Source: Staphylococcus piscifermentans
Lineage (GTDB): Bacteria > Bacillota > Bacilli > Staphylococcales > Staphylococcaceae
Direction of reading: 5' to 3'
DNA: 64,000 nt
NCBI RefSeq assembly: GCF_900186985.1
Contig: NZ_LT906447.1
Span: 682,001-746,000 of the forward strand
The position numbers were made by a program, and so were the translations under genes. The notes below the pieces were generated by a model. That model saw nothing but the letters and a program-made list of their open reading frames with translations. It had not been told where the DNA came from and searched no databases. The stretch's first letter is position 1, and each line of letters begins with the position of its first letter. This document shows positions 25,994 to 35,550 of the stretch, piece by piece.

Positions 25994-27535
25994 TCACTGT
26001 CTTGCTTTCTTTTTCCACAACAGCAGTAGACTTAAGTAAACTGTCAGCAATACGCTAGTGCAGAAGCTGAGCAAGATGACTAGGATAAAGGGTGGTGAGA
26101 ACGCGATTAATGCAATATCCCAGTTTAAGGTATGAATGATATGGGCCGGCGTCTGTTCTAAAGCGATGCAGACTGAAATGACTATCAGACTGCTGATTAA
26201 GATGATTGTGCTGTTAGCTATAAATGAGTGATAGCGCCAAGTACGGCGATGTTGTCTGAAATGATAGATTAGGAAGCCGATTCCGATTAAGCAGCCAGTA
26301 CTGATGAGACTTAAGAGCCATAGTGCAATGCCGATGAGAGTAGCATGTTGTTCGACGTAATGATTGAGTATCTGATGTTCGTTAAAATAGGCAAGTTGAT
26401 GATCCAATGCTTTTGCTAACCCTGATATGCCTGGCGAATTAAGATTAGCCAATATTACGACCGCGTTTTGGTCTTTGGTGTTTAAGAGTATAAAGGAAGC
26501 ATAATTAGGCAAGGTTCCTGGATGCAATACTTGGTGTGATTCTGGGTTGAGGAACCATCCTGAGCCATAGCCGACTGCATTTTTGTCAAAAGGCGTTTCA
26601 GCGATTTGCTGATGTGATTGATGTATTATCGAGCGACTTGATGCTCCAGGTTTCAGCTGATATTGAACCCAAGGTATCAGGTCAGTGGTGCTGCTGATCA
26701 TGTAAGCAGCAGGCGTATCGCCTTTGAAATAAGCAGGGCGGTCCGCTTGGATGTTGCCATGTTCTTCAACATATCCTTTTGATAAAGCGCGTTTTTGTAC
26801 AGCGGTAGGTTTCTCGGTCTTAAAGTAAGTCTTCTGCATGTGAAGCGGTTTCAAGATGTGTTGGTGTATGTAAGTTTCATATGATTGATGTGAAACTTGT
26901 TCAACCACGTAACCTAATACATTGTAATTCATATTGGCATAATTGAATTGTTGGCCAGGTGTTTCTTTTAGGCTGGCATGATTGATACTTTTGACGCGAT
27001 CTTTTAAATTATTTTTACTTTTCGGAAGCGAGTCTTCATCATCACTAGACAAGCTGTCGCTGATGCCGCTTGTTTGTGAGAGTAATTGTTCAATGGTCAC
27101 ATCTGTTTGCCGTCCTTTATAATATAGATGCAGCCAGGGTATATACTTTGCCACAGGTGCTTTCAAGTCGACTTTATGTTCCTTTGCAAGTTGCAAGATG
27201 GCCAGTCCAGTAAAGGCCTTAGTATCTGAAGCAATTTCATATTGTGTGTTCTTAGTAGCATGCTGATGCTTGCTTAAATTTTGATAACCGTACCCTTGAT
27301 TCAAAATGACTTTGCCATGTTGTATCATTAGAACACTCATCCCTGGGATGTCCTGTTGTTTCATCACTTGATGTATTTGTTGGTTCGCGGAATGATTCAA
27401 AGTTTGACGGCTGGATTGTCTGGAAGCGGCGTATGTCGACTGAAGAATAAGCATTAAAGCTATTCCTAAAAAGAGCATAGTGCTCAGTGTAAATAACAAG
27501 ATAATATAATAAGGTGGATGGCTACGATTTTTCAT
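25994..27535 (-). CDS. FLP/FmtA-like serine hydrolase (beta-lactamase fold)
   Basis: A 513-residue membrane-bound member of the class C beta-lactamase/PBP4* family. One N-terminal membrane anchor (about 9-32), then an extracellular domain with catalytic S103-D-T-K106 (SxxK), Y199-A-N201 (YxN) and HPGTLPNYAS near 340 in place of KTG, then three C-terminal membrane helices (about 395-510). The architecture matches staphylococcal FLP (FmtA-like protein). Ribosome site (GTAGG) is weak. Whether it acts on peptidoglycan or teichoic acid D-Ala esters is not decidable here. Confidence 0.8.
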   Translation of the reverse strand: MKNRSHPPYYIILLFTLSTMLFLGIALMLILQSTYAASRQSSRQTLNHSANQQIHQVMKQQDIPGMSVLMIQHGKVILNQGYGYQNLSKHQHATKNTQYEIASDTKAFTGLAILQLAKEHKVDLKAPVAKYIPWLHLYYKGRQTDVTIEQLLSQTSGISDSLSSDDEDSLPKSKNNLKDRVKSINHASLKETPGQQFNYANMNYNVLGYVVEQVSHQSYETYIHQHILKPLHMQKTYFKTEKPTAVQKRALSKGYVEEHGNIQADRPAYFKGDTPAAYMISSTTDLIPWVQYQLKPGASSRSIIHQSHQQIAETPFDKNAVGYGSGWFLNPESHQVLHPGTLPNYASFILLNTKDQNAVVILANLNSPGISGLAKALDHQLAYFNEHQILNHYVEQHATLIGIALWLLSLISTGCLIGIGFLIYHFRQHRRTWRYHSFIANSTIILISSLIVISVCIALEQTPAHIIHTLNWDIALIAFSPPFILVILLSFCTSVLLTVYLSLLLLWKKKARQ

Positions 27536-27836
27536 TGGTTTACCTACTTTAAGAGTAATAAGATATGCAATAGTATACCATTATTTATTCATGATGAGGT
27601 TGCTTTAAGATTGAAGAGAGAAAGTTGGACAAGATGTTTACGATTTTGTTAACAAGATTTCGAAAGTGTAAAAGTTCTATATTTATTTAAGTTTGGGGTC
27701 TATACATTTTAAGTTTATAGGCGTATATTTTTCTCATTCATGAGTGAATGCATTATGCATGAACTTTGAAAAATGGGTAAATATAACATTGTATACACAA
27801 TTAACTATATAGAAATAGATATAGGAGTAATGGATT
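27536..27836. other. Divergent intergenic region before kimA
   Basis: About 300 AT-rich bases. Palindromic words tcattcatgagtgaatg and tgcattatgca occur around 27735-27760. A ggtctatacattttaag/tttataggc segment at about 27697-27722 resembles the inter-unit part of the 43-bp repeats but is too degenerate to call. No c-di-AMP riboswitch recognised. Confidence 0.4.
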
Positions 27837-29666
27837 ATGATATTTAATCAATTGAAACATCTGTTGATTGGTAAACCAAAAAGAAACAGAGAACTTTCAC
27901 ATGAAAAAATTACTAAAGTCAAAGCGTTAGCTATTTTATCATCTGATGCTTTATCTTCAGTGGCTTATGGGCCGGAACAGATACTGATTACATTAACTGC
28001 TGTCAGTGTAGCAGCTACATGGTTCACTTTGCCGATTACAGCAGGCATACTGATTTTACTTTTAGCTTTGATTTTATCTTATAGACAGATCATTTATGCC
28101 TATCCAGAAGGCGGCGGCGCCTATGTGGTAACTAAACATAATTTAGGAGAAAAATTATCTTTGTTAGCGGGAGGCTCGTTGCTCGTAGATTATACCTTAA
28201 CAGTGGCAGTAAGTATTTCATCAGGGGCAGATGCATTTATAGCAGCCTTTCCCAATCTGCATACGCATAAAGTGTTGATTGCTTGTTTGTTGGTGGTCAT
28301 CATTTTAATTTTAAATTTACGTGGTTTGACTGATTCGGCGAAGGTCTTGTCGTATCCTGTGTACTTGTTTATCTTTGGTATGATTGTATTAATACTATAC
28401 GGCACATTTAAAGTTGCTACCGGCCAAGCGCAACCCAATATGCATGCGGCAGTAGGTACAGCGGTTCCTGGAGTTACTTTGTTCTTGTTATTGCGTGCTT
28501 TTTCTTCAGGAGCGTCCTCTTTAACAGGGATTGAAGCGATTTCCAACGCTGTAACCAATTTCCATAATCCTGCACCGAAAAATGCAGTAAAAACTTTAGT
28601 CGCAATGGGCAGTATTTTAGCCTTCTTATTGATAGGAATAGTGGGTCTTTCATATTGGTATGGCATTGTACCACATATGGAAACTACTGTTTTATCACAA
28701 CTGGCGACTCATGTATTTGGAGAAAACGTAGCGTTTTACTTTATCCAAGCGACTACGGTTTTAATACTAGTATTAGCTGCAAATACTGGATTTACAGCTT
28801 TTCCGTTATTAGCAGCCAATATGGCGCAAGATAAATATATGCCCCATATGTTTACTGTACGCGGTGACCGTTTAGGCTTTTCTAATTCAATGATTATCTT
28901 AGGCAGTGTGGCTATCATGCTTATCATTGCTTTTAAAGGTGCTACTGAAAATTTAATTCCGTTATATGCTACAGGGGTGTTTATTCCCTTTACGCTAGCG
29001 CAGTACGGCATGGTTATTAAATGGATCAGAGAACGTCCGAAAGGCTGGTTATTAAAATTATCTGCTAACGCTGTTGGCGGTACGATTACTTTTGTCGTGT
29101 TCATGATTTTCTTGATTACTAAATTCTCACATGTATGGTCAATTTTAATTTTCTTACCTTTTGTCGTATTTGTCTTATTGAAAATACGTTCGCATTATCG
29201 CGACATCGCTGAAGAGTTGCGTACAGACGCAGTATTCAAAGAGTTGGCACATATTGAGAAAAACTTAGCTTTGATACCTGTCAGCAGTATATCTGCAATT
29301 GTAGACAAATCGATTGAATATGCGGAATTGACTGCTGATCGTACGATTGCAGTACATGTGTCCTTTGATAGAACTAAAGATAAAGCCTTTCAAGAAAAAT
29401 GGAAAAACCATTATCCTGGCATCCGTTTAGTGATAGTACATTCTGAATATCGCAGTATTGTACGACCATTAGCACGATTCATTGATAGAATACGTAGCAA
29501 AGCGGAGAACGACCATTTTGTCATCACAGTTATTGTCCCTCAATTTATTACGAAGAAAGGTTGGCAGAACTTGTTGCATAACCAAACAGGAATTGCTTTA
29601 AGATGGACATTGTTCTATCAAAAAAATTGTATTTTAGCTATGATTCCAATGAAATTGAAAAAATAA
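27837..29666 (+). CDS. kimA: KimA-type potassium importer
   Basis: A 609-residue APC-superfamily protein. Twelve helices (about 30-450) are followed by a cytoplasmic USP-like domain (about 475-600). Family blocks read LSSDALSSVAYGPEQILI, YAYPEGGGAYVVTKHNLGEK, LLRAFSSGASSLTGIEAISN and DRLGFSNSMIIL, closely matching B. subtilis KimA (formerly YdaO), a high-affinity K+/H+ symporter inhibited by c-di-AMP. Ribosome site ATAGGAGT. Monocistronic with its own terminator. Unlike the B. subtilis gene, no recognisable ydaO riboswitch precedes it. Confidence 0.88.
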   Translation: MIFNQLKHLLIGKPKRNRELSHEKITKVKALAILSSDALSSVAYGPEQILITLTAVSVAATWFTLPITAGILILLLALILSYRQIIYAYPEGGGAYVVTKHNLGEKLSLLAGGSLLVDYTLTVAVSISSGADAFIAAFPNLHTHKVLIACLLVVIILILNLRGLTDSAKVLSYPVYLFIFGMIVLILYGTFKVATGQAQPNMHAAVGTAVPGVTLFLLLRAFSSGASSLTGIEAISNAVTNFHNPAPKNAVKTLVAMGSILAFLLIGIVGLSYWYGIVPHMETTVLSQLATHVFGENVAFYFIQATTVLILVLAANTGFTAFPLLAANMAQDKYMPHMFTVRGDRLGFSNSMIILGSVAIMLIIAFKGATENLIPLYATGVFIPFTLAQYGMVIKWIRERPKGWLLKLSANAVGGTITFVVFMIFLITKFSHVWSILIFLPFVVFVLLKIRSHYRDIAEELRTDAVFKELAHIEKNLALIPVSSISAIVDKSIEYAELTADRTIAVHVSFDRTKDKAFQEKWKNHYPGIRLVIVHSEYRSIVRPLARFIDRIRSKAENDHFVITVIVPQFITKKGWQNLLHNQTGIALRWTLFYQKNCILAMIPMKLKK

Positions 29667-29679
29667 AGATGAGATTTCT

Positions 29680-29730
29680 GGAGCGGCAGAGAAACTGAGA
29701 GAAGGTTTCTTCCTGCCGTTCTTTTTTGTC
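29680..29730 (+). terminator. Terminator of kimA
   Basis: Imperfect arms gagcggcag/ctgccgttc with inner gaaac/gtttc, then six T. Confidence 0.8.
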
Positions 29731-29832
29731 AAAAGATAGTGAAACTATATTATTTGTACAGTATAATGATTTTTATAAGAATAATTAGAAAAGTGGTAAT
29801 TATTCTTAAATACATAATTAGGTAGAGACAAT

Positions 29833-30735
29833 ATGAACAAAATTGCAAAGTATTCAGCAATCGTAGGATTGGCAAGTTCACTCTTAGTAGCAGGTCCAGC
29901 AAATGCGCAAGCTGCAGGTGGTGCTCCTGCTTCGTCAGCAGTGAAAGAACAGCATTCGACACAACAAGAAGCTAATTTAGGTGAACAAAATACCATGAGC
30001 GTGTCTTGGTATCAAAATTCAGCCGAGGCTAAAGCGTTATATTTACAAGGTTACAATACAGCAAAAGATAACTTAGATAAAGAATTGAAACATTATCATG
30101 GTAAAGGAAAAGGCAAGAAGCAACCTGCCATTGTCTTAGATATTGATGAAACAGTATTAGATAATTCACCTTATCAAGCTTATGCTTCTCTCAATAACAC
30201 TACATTTCCAGATGGATGGCATGAGTGGGTAATGGCTGCTAAGGCTAAACCAGTTTATGGTGCTAAAGCTTTCTTAAATTATGCGAATAAAAAAGGAGTA
30301 GCCATCTATTATGTATCTGACCGTGATAAAGAGACAGAATTAGAAGCAACGGCTAAGAATTTGAAAGCCCAAGGTTTGCCTCAAAATGATAAGTCGCATA
30401 TTTTACTTAAAGGGAAAAATGATAAAAATAAACAAAGCCGTCGCGATGCTGTGAAGAAGCATCATAACTTATTAATGTTATTCGGCGATAACTTGCTGGA
30501 TTTTGACGATCCTAAAGCTAAAACAGCACAAGCCCGTACAGATTTAATCAATGAGAAAAAAGAAGAATTCGGGCGTAAATACATTATTTTCCCTAATCCG
30601 ATGTATGGCAGTTGGGAGTCAACGTTATATCACAATGATTATAGTAAATCTGCTGCCGAAAAAGACCAATTGCGCAAAAGTTCATTAACAACTTTTGATC
30701 CGAATACAGGAGAAGTAAAGCAGGCTCAACAATAG
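29833..30735 (+). CDS. Secreted class C acid phosphatase (e(P4)-like)
   Basis: A 300-residue HAD-superfamily phosphatase. The signal peptide (about 1-27, ending ANAQA) has no lipobox Cys, so the protein is probably secreted rather than lipid-anchored. The catalytic motif D103-I-D105-E-T sits in AIVLDIDETVLDNSPYQAY; the second acidic pair is in FGDNLLDFDDP. The family (5'-nucleotidase, lipoprotein e(P4)) dephosphorylates nucleotides such as NMN. Ribosome site is weak (aggtagagac). Followed directly by repeat cluster C rather than a clear terminator. Confidence 0.85.
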   Translation: MNKIAKYSAIVGLASSLLVAGPANAQAAGGAPASSAVKEQHSTQQEANLGEQNTMSVSWYQNSAEAKALYLQGYNTAKDNLDKELKHYHGKGKGKKQPAIVLDIDETVLDNSPYQAYASLNNTTFPDGWHEWVMAAKAKPVYGAKAFLNYANKKGVAIYYVSDRDKETELEATAKNLKAQGLPQNDKSHILLKGKNDKNKQSRRDAVKKHHNLLMLFGDNLLDFDDPKAKTAQARTDLINEKKEEFGRKYIIFPNPMYGSWESTLYHNDYSKSAAEKDQLRKSSLTTFDPNTGEVKQAQQ

Positions 30736-30770
30736 AGAGGCCGAGTCTCAGTAATTAAGAGCGAGCGGAG

Positions 30771-31012
30771 TGTATAGACAGAGTGATGATAAAGTTGTGG
30801 CGAAAACTGTATAGGCGGCGAGTTCTGGCCTATACACTTAAGGCGGAAACTGTATAGGCGGCGAGGTCTAGGCTATACAGTTAGGGCGGAAACTGTCTAG
30901 GCGGCGAGTTCTGGCCTATACACTTAAGGCGGAAACTGTATAGGCGGCGAGTTCTATCCTATACACTTAAGGCGAAAACTGTATAGGCAATGAGTGCGAG
31001 CCTATACAGTTT
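30771..31012. repeat. Repeat cluster C, 43-bp palindromic units
   Basis: Units with aaac at 30804, 30847, 30890, 30933 and 30976, exactly 43 bp apart. A degenerate half unit (tgtatagaca) begins the cluster. The core is ggcgagttct or a close variant in the first four units and aatgagtgcga in the last. Arms are tgtataggc/gcctataca. Confidence 0.9.
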
Positions 31013-31077
31013 ACCAATCCTACTATAAAACACTCACCAATACTCCGCCTCCTCAACCCATACTCCCCCAAACATAA

Positions 31078-31109
31078 AGGAGCTAGACAAATTAATGTCT
31101 AGCTCCTTA
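31078..31109 (-). terminator. Terminator of amino acid permease
   Basis: Perfect arms aaggagctagaca/tgtctagctcctt around a short AT loop. T content on the minus strand is modest. Confidence 0.75.
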
Positions 31110-31113
31110 CCTA

Positions 31114-32511
31114 TTAATCGGCTTTAGGTTTATTGCTATCTCTGAATTTTTGTACGTTAGCACGTGCATTATTTTTATATTTCTGATACATAATTATCAT
31201 AAAGATGAACCAAATCGGAGAAACGAATAAGGCTTTTCTCGTTTCATCAGTAAATAATAATAACACATATGCAAAAATGAAGAAGGCTAAAACTACAAAT
31301 CCTGCATATGGTCCGCCGGGTAATTTAAATTTATTCGCTTTATGTTCTTCTTTATTTTTGAAGGCATAGACGATGTAGGAAATAATAATCAACGTCCATA
31401 CGAATAAGTATAATACAGTCGATAATGTTGTAACGTAAATAAAGAGTTGCACAGCATTAGGAAAAATATAGTTTAATAATGCTGCAAATAATAATAGTAC
31501 TGATGAAATTAACATAGAAATATGTGGTACACCATGACTATTGACTTTACCTAAAACTTTCGGCCCTAGTCCTTGTTCAGCTAAACCGAATAAAATACGA
31601 CTGTTTGAGTAAATACCACTATTTGTTGCTGAAGCGGCAGCTGTAATTACCACAAAGTTGACTAAGCTGGCTGCAAATGGAATACCAATCAAGCCGAATA
31701 CTTTCACGAAAGGACTTGAATTTTCACTGAGTGTATTCCAAGGTACTACAGATGTGATAATAATTAATGACCCAACGTAGAAAAGTAAAATACGTACAGG
31801 AACATTATTAATAGCTTTCGGTATCGTTTTATCACGATCTTTTGTTTCGCCGGCTGTTACGCCAATCAATTCAATACCGATAAATGAATAAATCGCCATT
31901 TGGAAGGCCATTAAGAATCCGAATGCTCCGTGAGGGAACAGACCTCCATGTGTTACTAAATTACTGAAGCTTGCTGTACCATGATCTGTTTTAAAAGAGA
32001 AGAAGATTAAGATTAAACCTACAACGATTAAAGCGAGAATCGTAATAATTTTAATCAAAGCGAACCAAAATTCTAACTCCCCAAATAGTTTAGCACCTAA
32101 TAAGTTGAATGCGATTAAGACCAGTACGACAAAAAGGACTGAAATCCAGTTGGGTACTTGCGGCAACCAATAAGCGATATATTGCCCAATTGCAGTCAAA
32201 TCAGACATGCTTGATACAATCCAGCAGAACCAATATGTCCATCCAATAACGAAGCCGCCGAACGGTCCTAAATACTCATTTGCAATATCTACAAACGAGT
32301 TGAATCTCGTGTTGCTGAGTAACAATTCCCCAAGTCCGCGCATAAATGCAAATAAGAACATGCCGATAATTAAATATGCGATAAATATACTTGGACCTGT
32401 CAGTTTAATAGTTTGGCCAGAACCTAAGAAGAGGCCTGTACCGATTGCTCCGCCAATGGCAATTAATTGAATATGCCTATTGGAAAGCTCCTTTTGCAAT
32501 TTTTGCCCCAA
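31114..32511 (-). CDS. Amino acid permease, AAT family
   Basis: A 465-residue, 12-helix permease. The first segment QLIAIGGAIGTGLFLGSGQT is the amino acid transporter family (AAT: CycA, GabP, LysP) signature, followed by ELLLSNTRFNSFVDIANEYL. The likely start is TTG 32511 (MGQKLQKELSNRHIQ), 7 nt after AAAGGGTG; the longer frame to 32607 lacks a ribosome site and a typical N-terminus. CycA-like (D-Ala/D-Ser/Gly) is the best guess. Confidence 0.78.
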   Translation of the reverse strand: MGQKLQKELSNRHIQLIAIGGAIGTGLFLGSGQTIKLTGPSIFIAYLIIGMFLFAFMRGLGELLLSNTRFNSFVDIANEYLGPFGGFVIGWTYWFCWIVSSMSDLTAIGQYIAYWLPQVPNWISVLFVVLVLIAFNLLGAKLFGELEFWFALIKIITILALIVVGLILIFFSFKTDHGTASFSNLVTHGGLFPHGAFGFLMAFQMAIYSFIGIELIGVTAGETKDRDKTIPKAINNVPVRILLFYVGSLIIITSVVPWNTLSENSSPFVKVFGLIGIPFAASLVNFVVITAAASATNSGIYSNSRILFGLAEQGLGPKVLGKVNSHGVPHISMLISSVLLLFAALLNYIFPNAVQLFIYVTTLSTVLYLFVWTLIIISYIVYAFKNKEEHKANKFKLPGGPYAGFVVLAFFIFAYVLLLFTDETRKALFVSPIWFIFMIIMYQKYKNNARANVQKFRDSNKPKAD

Positions 32512-32821
32512 ATTAAGACACCCTTTCAGATTGATATATAACAAAGGGGTTTTATGTTGACGTCGAATGATGTTATTAATGATATATAAAAGTTTTTGAT
32601 ATTGCAATTAATAATGAAAAAATATAAGCGAGTTTAATAAAGCGCATAAAATATAGTTATCCGAAAATTAATAAAAGTAAACGCATTAGCAGGTGTTAAT
32701 TTTACATTTTTCCGAAAATTTTAAGTTGCAATAAGAACCTTATTTATTGAATCATTCGTTGCAAAAGTAAGAGGGAGAGGCGACAAAATCATTTTTAATT
32801 TTTATCCCGGCCCCTCACTAA
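32512..32821. other. Intergenic, no gene seen
   Basis: About 300 AT-rich bases between two minus-strand genes. It holds the permease ribosome site and presumably its promoter. No clear terminator with a T run was seen for the peptidase-like gene. Confidence 0.45.
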
Positions 32822-33433
32822 TCATGCTTTATGATAAATCGCAAGACGTCCCACAGAATCATAACTTTCTTTCATTTTTTCTTTAGGTATTTTAATCGTT
32901 TGGAATTTTGAAGGAATAAGAGCAGGCACTATTAATTTGTTGCCGAATTGTGACCATAATGGATCGATGTAGTAATAATGTGTATCATCATAACCCACTA
33001 ACAATGTGATATGGATGTTAGAAACCCATTCTTCTCGTCCTGAATCTACTTTGAATGTACGCTTGTGGGGCTTTTGTCCTAATACAGTATGGTATACCAA
33101 GGCAGGTTGTCCATTGTCGATTAAAGTTTCTAATTCTTCTAGGGATGTACCCGTGCCGTCTATAATTTTAGTATCGTAAAGTTGCAAGTAAGGGGCGAAA
33201 GCTTGCGGAAATATTGTTTGGTGAGCGCCTGGCTTAAACATTAAGAAATGTCCGACGTATCCTTTATTCGGATTGCTCGAGTGTTTAGGCCAGCGTTTCA
33301 TTAATGAATAGGGATGAACATAAATATGGTTATAGTTCAGCAACATAGAAGCTGCTGTACCTTCACATCCCATCACCATTGGAATTGGGGACAATTGACT
33401 TTTAGGTTTCACATTCAATAATTTTTTACTCAT
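32822..33433 (-). CDS. C39-like peptidase family protein
   Basis: A 203-residue protein with the papain-like C39_2 pattern: Cys in MVMGCEGTAASMLLNY near residue 23, His in SNIHITLLVGYDDTHYYYID near 142, and the Asp of the final DP in that strand. No signal peptide or membrane helix is seen, and no ABC exporter is adjacent, so it is not a standard bacteriocin-processing domain. Start has GGAG 8 nt upstream. The substrate is unknown. Confidence 0.72.
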   Translation of the reverse strand: MSKKLLNVKPKSQLSPIPMVMGCEGTAASMLLNYNHIYVHPYSLMKRWPKHSSNPNKGYVGHFLMFKPGAHQTIFPQAFAPYLQLYDTKIIDGTGTSLEELETLIDNGQPALVYHTVLGQKPHKRTFKVDSGREEWVSNIHITLLVGYDDTHYYYIDPLWSQFGNKLIVPALIPSKFQTIKIPKEKMKESYDSVGRLAIYHKA

Positions 33434-33507
33434 ATTCCATACTCCATCTCTTAACGTAGTAGGTTAATTATAATTCCTGACACCTCTAGAACATAATGAT
33501 TTGTTCA

Positions 33508-33548
33508 TAAAAACAGGAGTTAGGATCATATTATGTCCCAACTCCTCC
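33508..33548 (-). terminator. Terminator of the Bcr-type MFS gene
   Basis: Arms aggagttaggatcata/tatgtcccaactcct (two mismatches) followed on the minus strand by a T run. Confidence 0.8.
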
Positions 33549-33568
33549 TATCTATGTCACTCTTAGCA

Positions 33569-34765
33569 TTATGCTTTTTTAATTAAACGACTCAACCAAA
33601 TATTTAATACAATTACTAAAATACTTGTAATAACAATAATAATGATAAATGGACCTACATTTGTGCCGCCTTTAATACCCACTAACGGTGCAATAATACC
33701 ACCTAAAATGAATTGGAAAAGTCCTAGTAAACTTGAAGCATTACCGCTTCCTCCCGATCTTTCTTCAATTGCCAAAGCAAATCCGACTGGTCCAATACCT
33801 GTTACAGGACAAACCATAATGAAGAAAGCAATAACTAATAACCATAATGGAAGGTGGAACCAAGTAGTGATGATTACTAGGAATACACCTGTTAATTGAA
33901 TAGTTGTTAAGATGTGCAATAATTTTTCACGCGAAATATATTTGACCGCAAATGCAGTTACCTGACTCATTAAGATTAAACCTACACCGTTTACCGCATA
34001 CATCCAGCCAAATGCTTGAGGTGTCATGTGGTAAATTTTTTGTGTAATAAATGGAGAGGCTGCTGCATAGCTGAATAACATGACGTATGTTAAACCTTGC
34101 ATCAACATCGGTACTACGAATTTCGGTTTGCTGAGTAAATGGCCGAAGTCTTTGATGATTTCACCGAAATTCAGACGTGCAACTGCATCCGAACGCGTTT
34201 CTTTCATCAAAACCATTGCTGCTACAAAGATAACCACGGAAATAATAGTTAAAGCTGCAAAAATCATTTTCCATGAAGCAAAGGCTAATGTGTAGCCCCC
34301 TACAAGTGGTGCTACGATGGTAATAATTCCGTTCACCACTAATAATGCTGCTAAAGCTTGTGTTAAAGCAGTTCCGTCAAATTGATCGCCTACTGTAGCA
34401 CGTGCAATCACAATAGCACCGCCGCCGAGCAGGCCTTGAATAAAACGTAATCCTAAAAATAGGTCAATTGAACTGATAAAGACACATCCAAGTGAGACGA
34501 GTGCCATTAATATCAAAATAGTCATTACTGTTCGTTTACGCCCATAAATATCTGAAAGGGGACCGAAAATAAATTGACCTAGTGCCATACCAATCATAAC
34601 GAAGGATAGCGTGAGTTGAGATGTTGAAGTGGAAACACCAAAATCATCTTGCACTTGCGGCAAAGCTGGATTATACATATCGACCAGCATTGGACCGAAA
34701 GCTGTCATCGCACCCAAAACGATAATCATGATTAAAGGCAATCTCGATTGTTCATTTTTAATCAT
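33569..34765 (-). CDS. Bcr/CflA family drug exporter
   Basis: A 398-residue, 12-helix MFS protein. The N-terminal VDMYNPALPQVQDDFGVSTS pattern and motif A GPLSDIYGRKRTVMTIL are typical of Bcr/CflA drug:H+ antiporters; motif C-like GPVGFALAIEERSGGSGNAS is near residue 320. Start ATG 34765 has GGAG in the upstream gaggagaaatacac. Substrate (bicyclomycin, chloramphenicol or other) not decidable. Confidence 0.8.
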   Translation of the reverse strand: MIKNEQSRLPLIMIIVLGAMTAFGPMLVDMYNPALPQVQDDFGVSTSTSQLTLSFVMIGMALGQFIFGPLSDIYGRKRTVMTILILMALVSLGCVFISSIDLFLGLRFIQGLLGGGAIVIARATVGDQFDGTALTQALAALLVVNGIITIVAPLVGGYTLAFASWKMIFAALTIISVVIFVAAMVLMKETRSDAVARLNFGEIIKDFGHLLSKPKFVVPMLMQGLTYVMLFSYAAASPFITQKIYHMTPQAFGWMYAVNGVGLILMSQVTAFAVKYISREKLLHILTTIQLTGVFLVIITTWFHLPLWLLVIAFFIMVCPVTGIGPVGFALAIEERSGGSGNASSLLGLFQFILGGIIAPLVGIKGGTNVGPFIIIIVITSILVIVLNIWLSRLIKKA

Positions 34766-35113
34766 CTGTGTATTTCTCCTCTTTAATTAATTACTCTCCA
34801 TTATAACGATATACTTTTAACTTTGTAACAATATTTTTACATTTTATTGTTTAAAAATTGAATATACAGAAAAATGTGTTCATGAGAAATTGAGAAGCTA
34901 TAAAAGATAAAGTATGACGTTTCACATACGAAATTTTGTGAAGTTTGTAAATATTAAATGAACGATGACTGCTTCACTACCCAAATTTCGCCCAACTTTG
35001 TTATAATTTTGTATATTATAATCACTGCATTTTAAAGAATAAACTCAGTCATTTAGCCACATAAATATCTCGCTGAGTAAAATATGAAAATAAAGAATGA
35101 TGGAGCTAGTAAG
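34766..35113. other. Divergent intergenic region
   Basis: About 350 AT-rich bases between the MFS exporter and GtrA genes. A possible -10 (tataat, about 35019) precedes gtrA. The inverted words ttcacatacg and ttttgtgaa at 34920-34944 do not fit a known operator. Confidence 0.4.
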
Positions 35114-35497
35114 ATGAAACTCACTAAAACACATTATGAAATTATTAAGTTTATTATTGTCGGCGGCATTAATACTTTAGATTATTACCTTGTTTATTTG
35201 CTGTTATTAAAAGGAATCGGATTGAATTATATGCTCAGTCATATAACAGGATTTATAGTCAGCTTTGTAATTTCATATTATTTAAATTGTTACTTTGTCT
35301 ATAAAGTGAAACCGACTTGGGGAAAATTTATTCAATTTCCACTCACTCAAGTCGTTAATATGGGAATGCAGACGCTATTATTATATATCTTTGTTCAATG
35401 GTTACATATTTCGTCTGTTATCGCACCATTCGCCGGCTTGATATTAACTATACCGATTACTTTTATTTTATCTAAATATATATTACGTGATCGCTGA
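35114..35497 (+). CDS. GtrA family membrane protein
   Basis: A 127-residue protein with four helices and the GtrA signature FIIVGGINTLDYYLVYLLL near the N-terminus and SYYLNCYFVYK after helix 2. GtrA proteins assist flipping or transfer of lipid-linked sugars for wall glycosylation. ATG 35114 follows GGAG by 8 nt; an upstream ATG at 35084 lacks a ribosome site. It stands alone without a glycosyltransferase partner. Confidence 0.82.
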   Translation: MKLTKTHYEIIKFIIVGGINTLDYYLVYLLLLKGIGLNYMLSHITGFIVSFVISYYLNCYFVYKVKPTWGKFIQFPLTQVVNMGMQTLLLYIFVQWLHISSVIAPFAGLILTIPITFILSKYILRDR

Positions 35498-35510
35498 TAC
35501 GAATCTTAAG

Positions 35511-35550
35511 ATACCGTTGGAGAAATTAAGCTCTCCAATGGTATTTTTTA
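35511..35550 (+). terminator. Terminator of the gtrA gene
   Basis: Arms ataccgttggaga/tctccaatggtat with one G-T pair, followed by a T run. Confidence 0.88.

Larger units (their letters stand above)
30736..31113. other. Intergenic: repeat cluster C and terminator
   Basis: Region between convergent genes, filled by the third 43-bp repeat cluster and the terminator of the downstream minus-strand permease. Confidence 0.6.

Noticed and set aside
3651..31012. 43-bp repeats read as CRISPR arrays
   Set aside because: The units are contiguous and similar over their full length, the variable core is only 10-12 nt and is itself repeated, and no cas genes are present.
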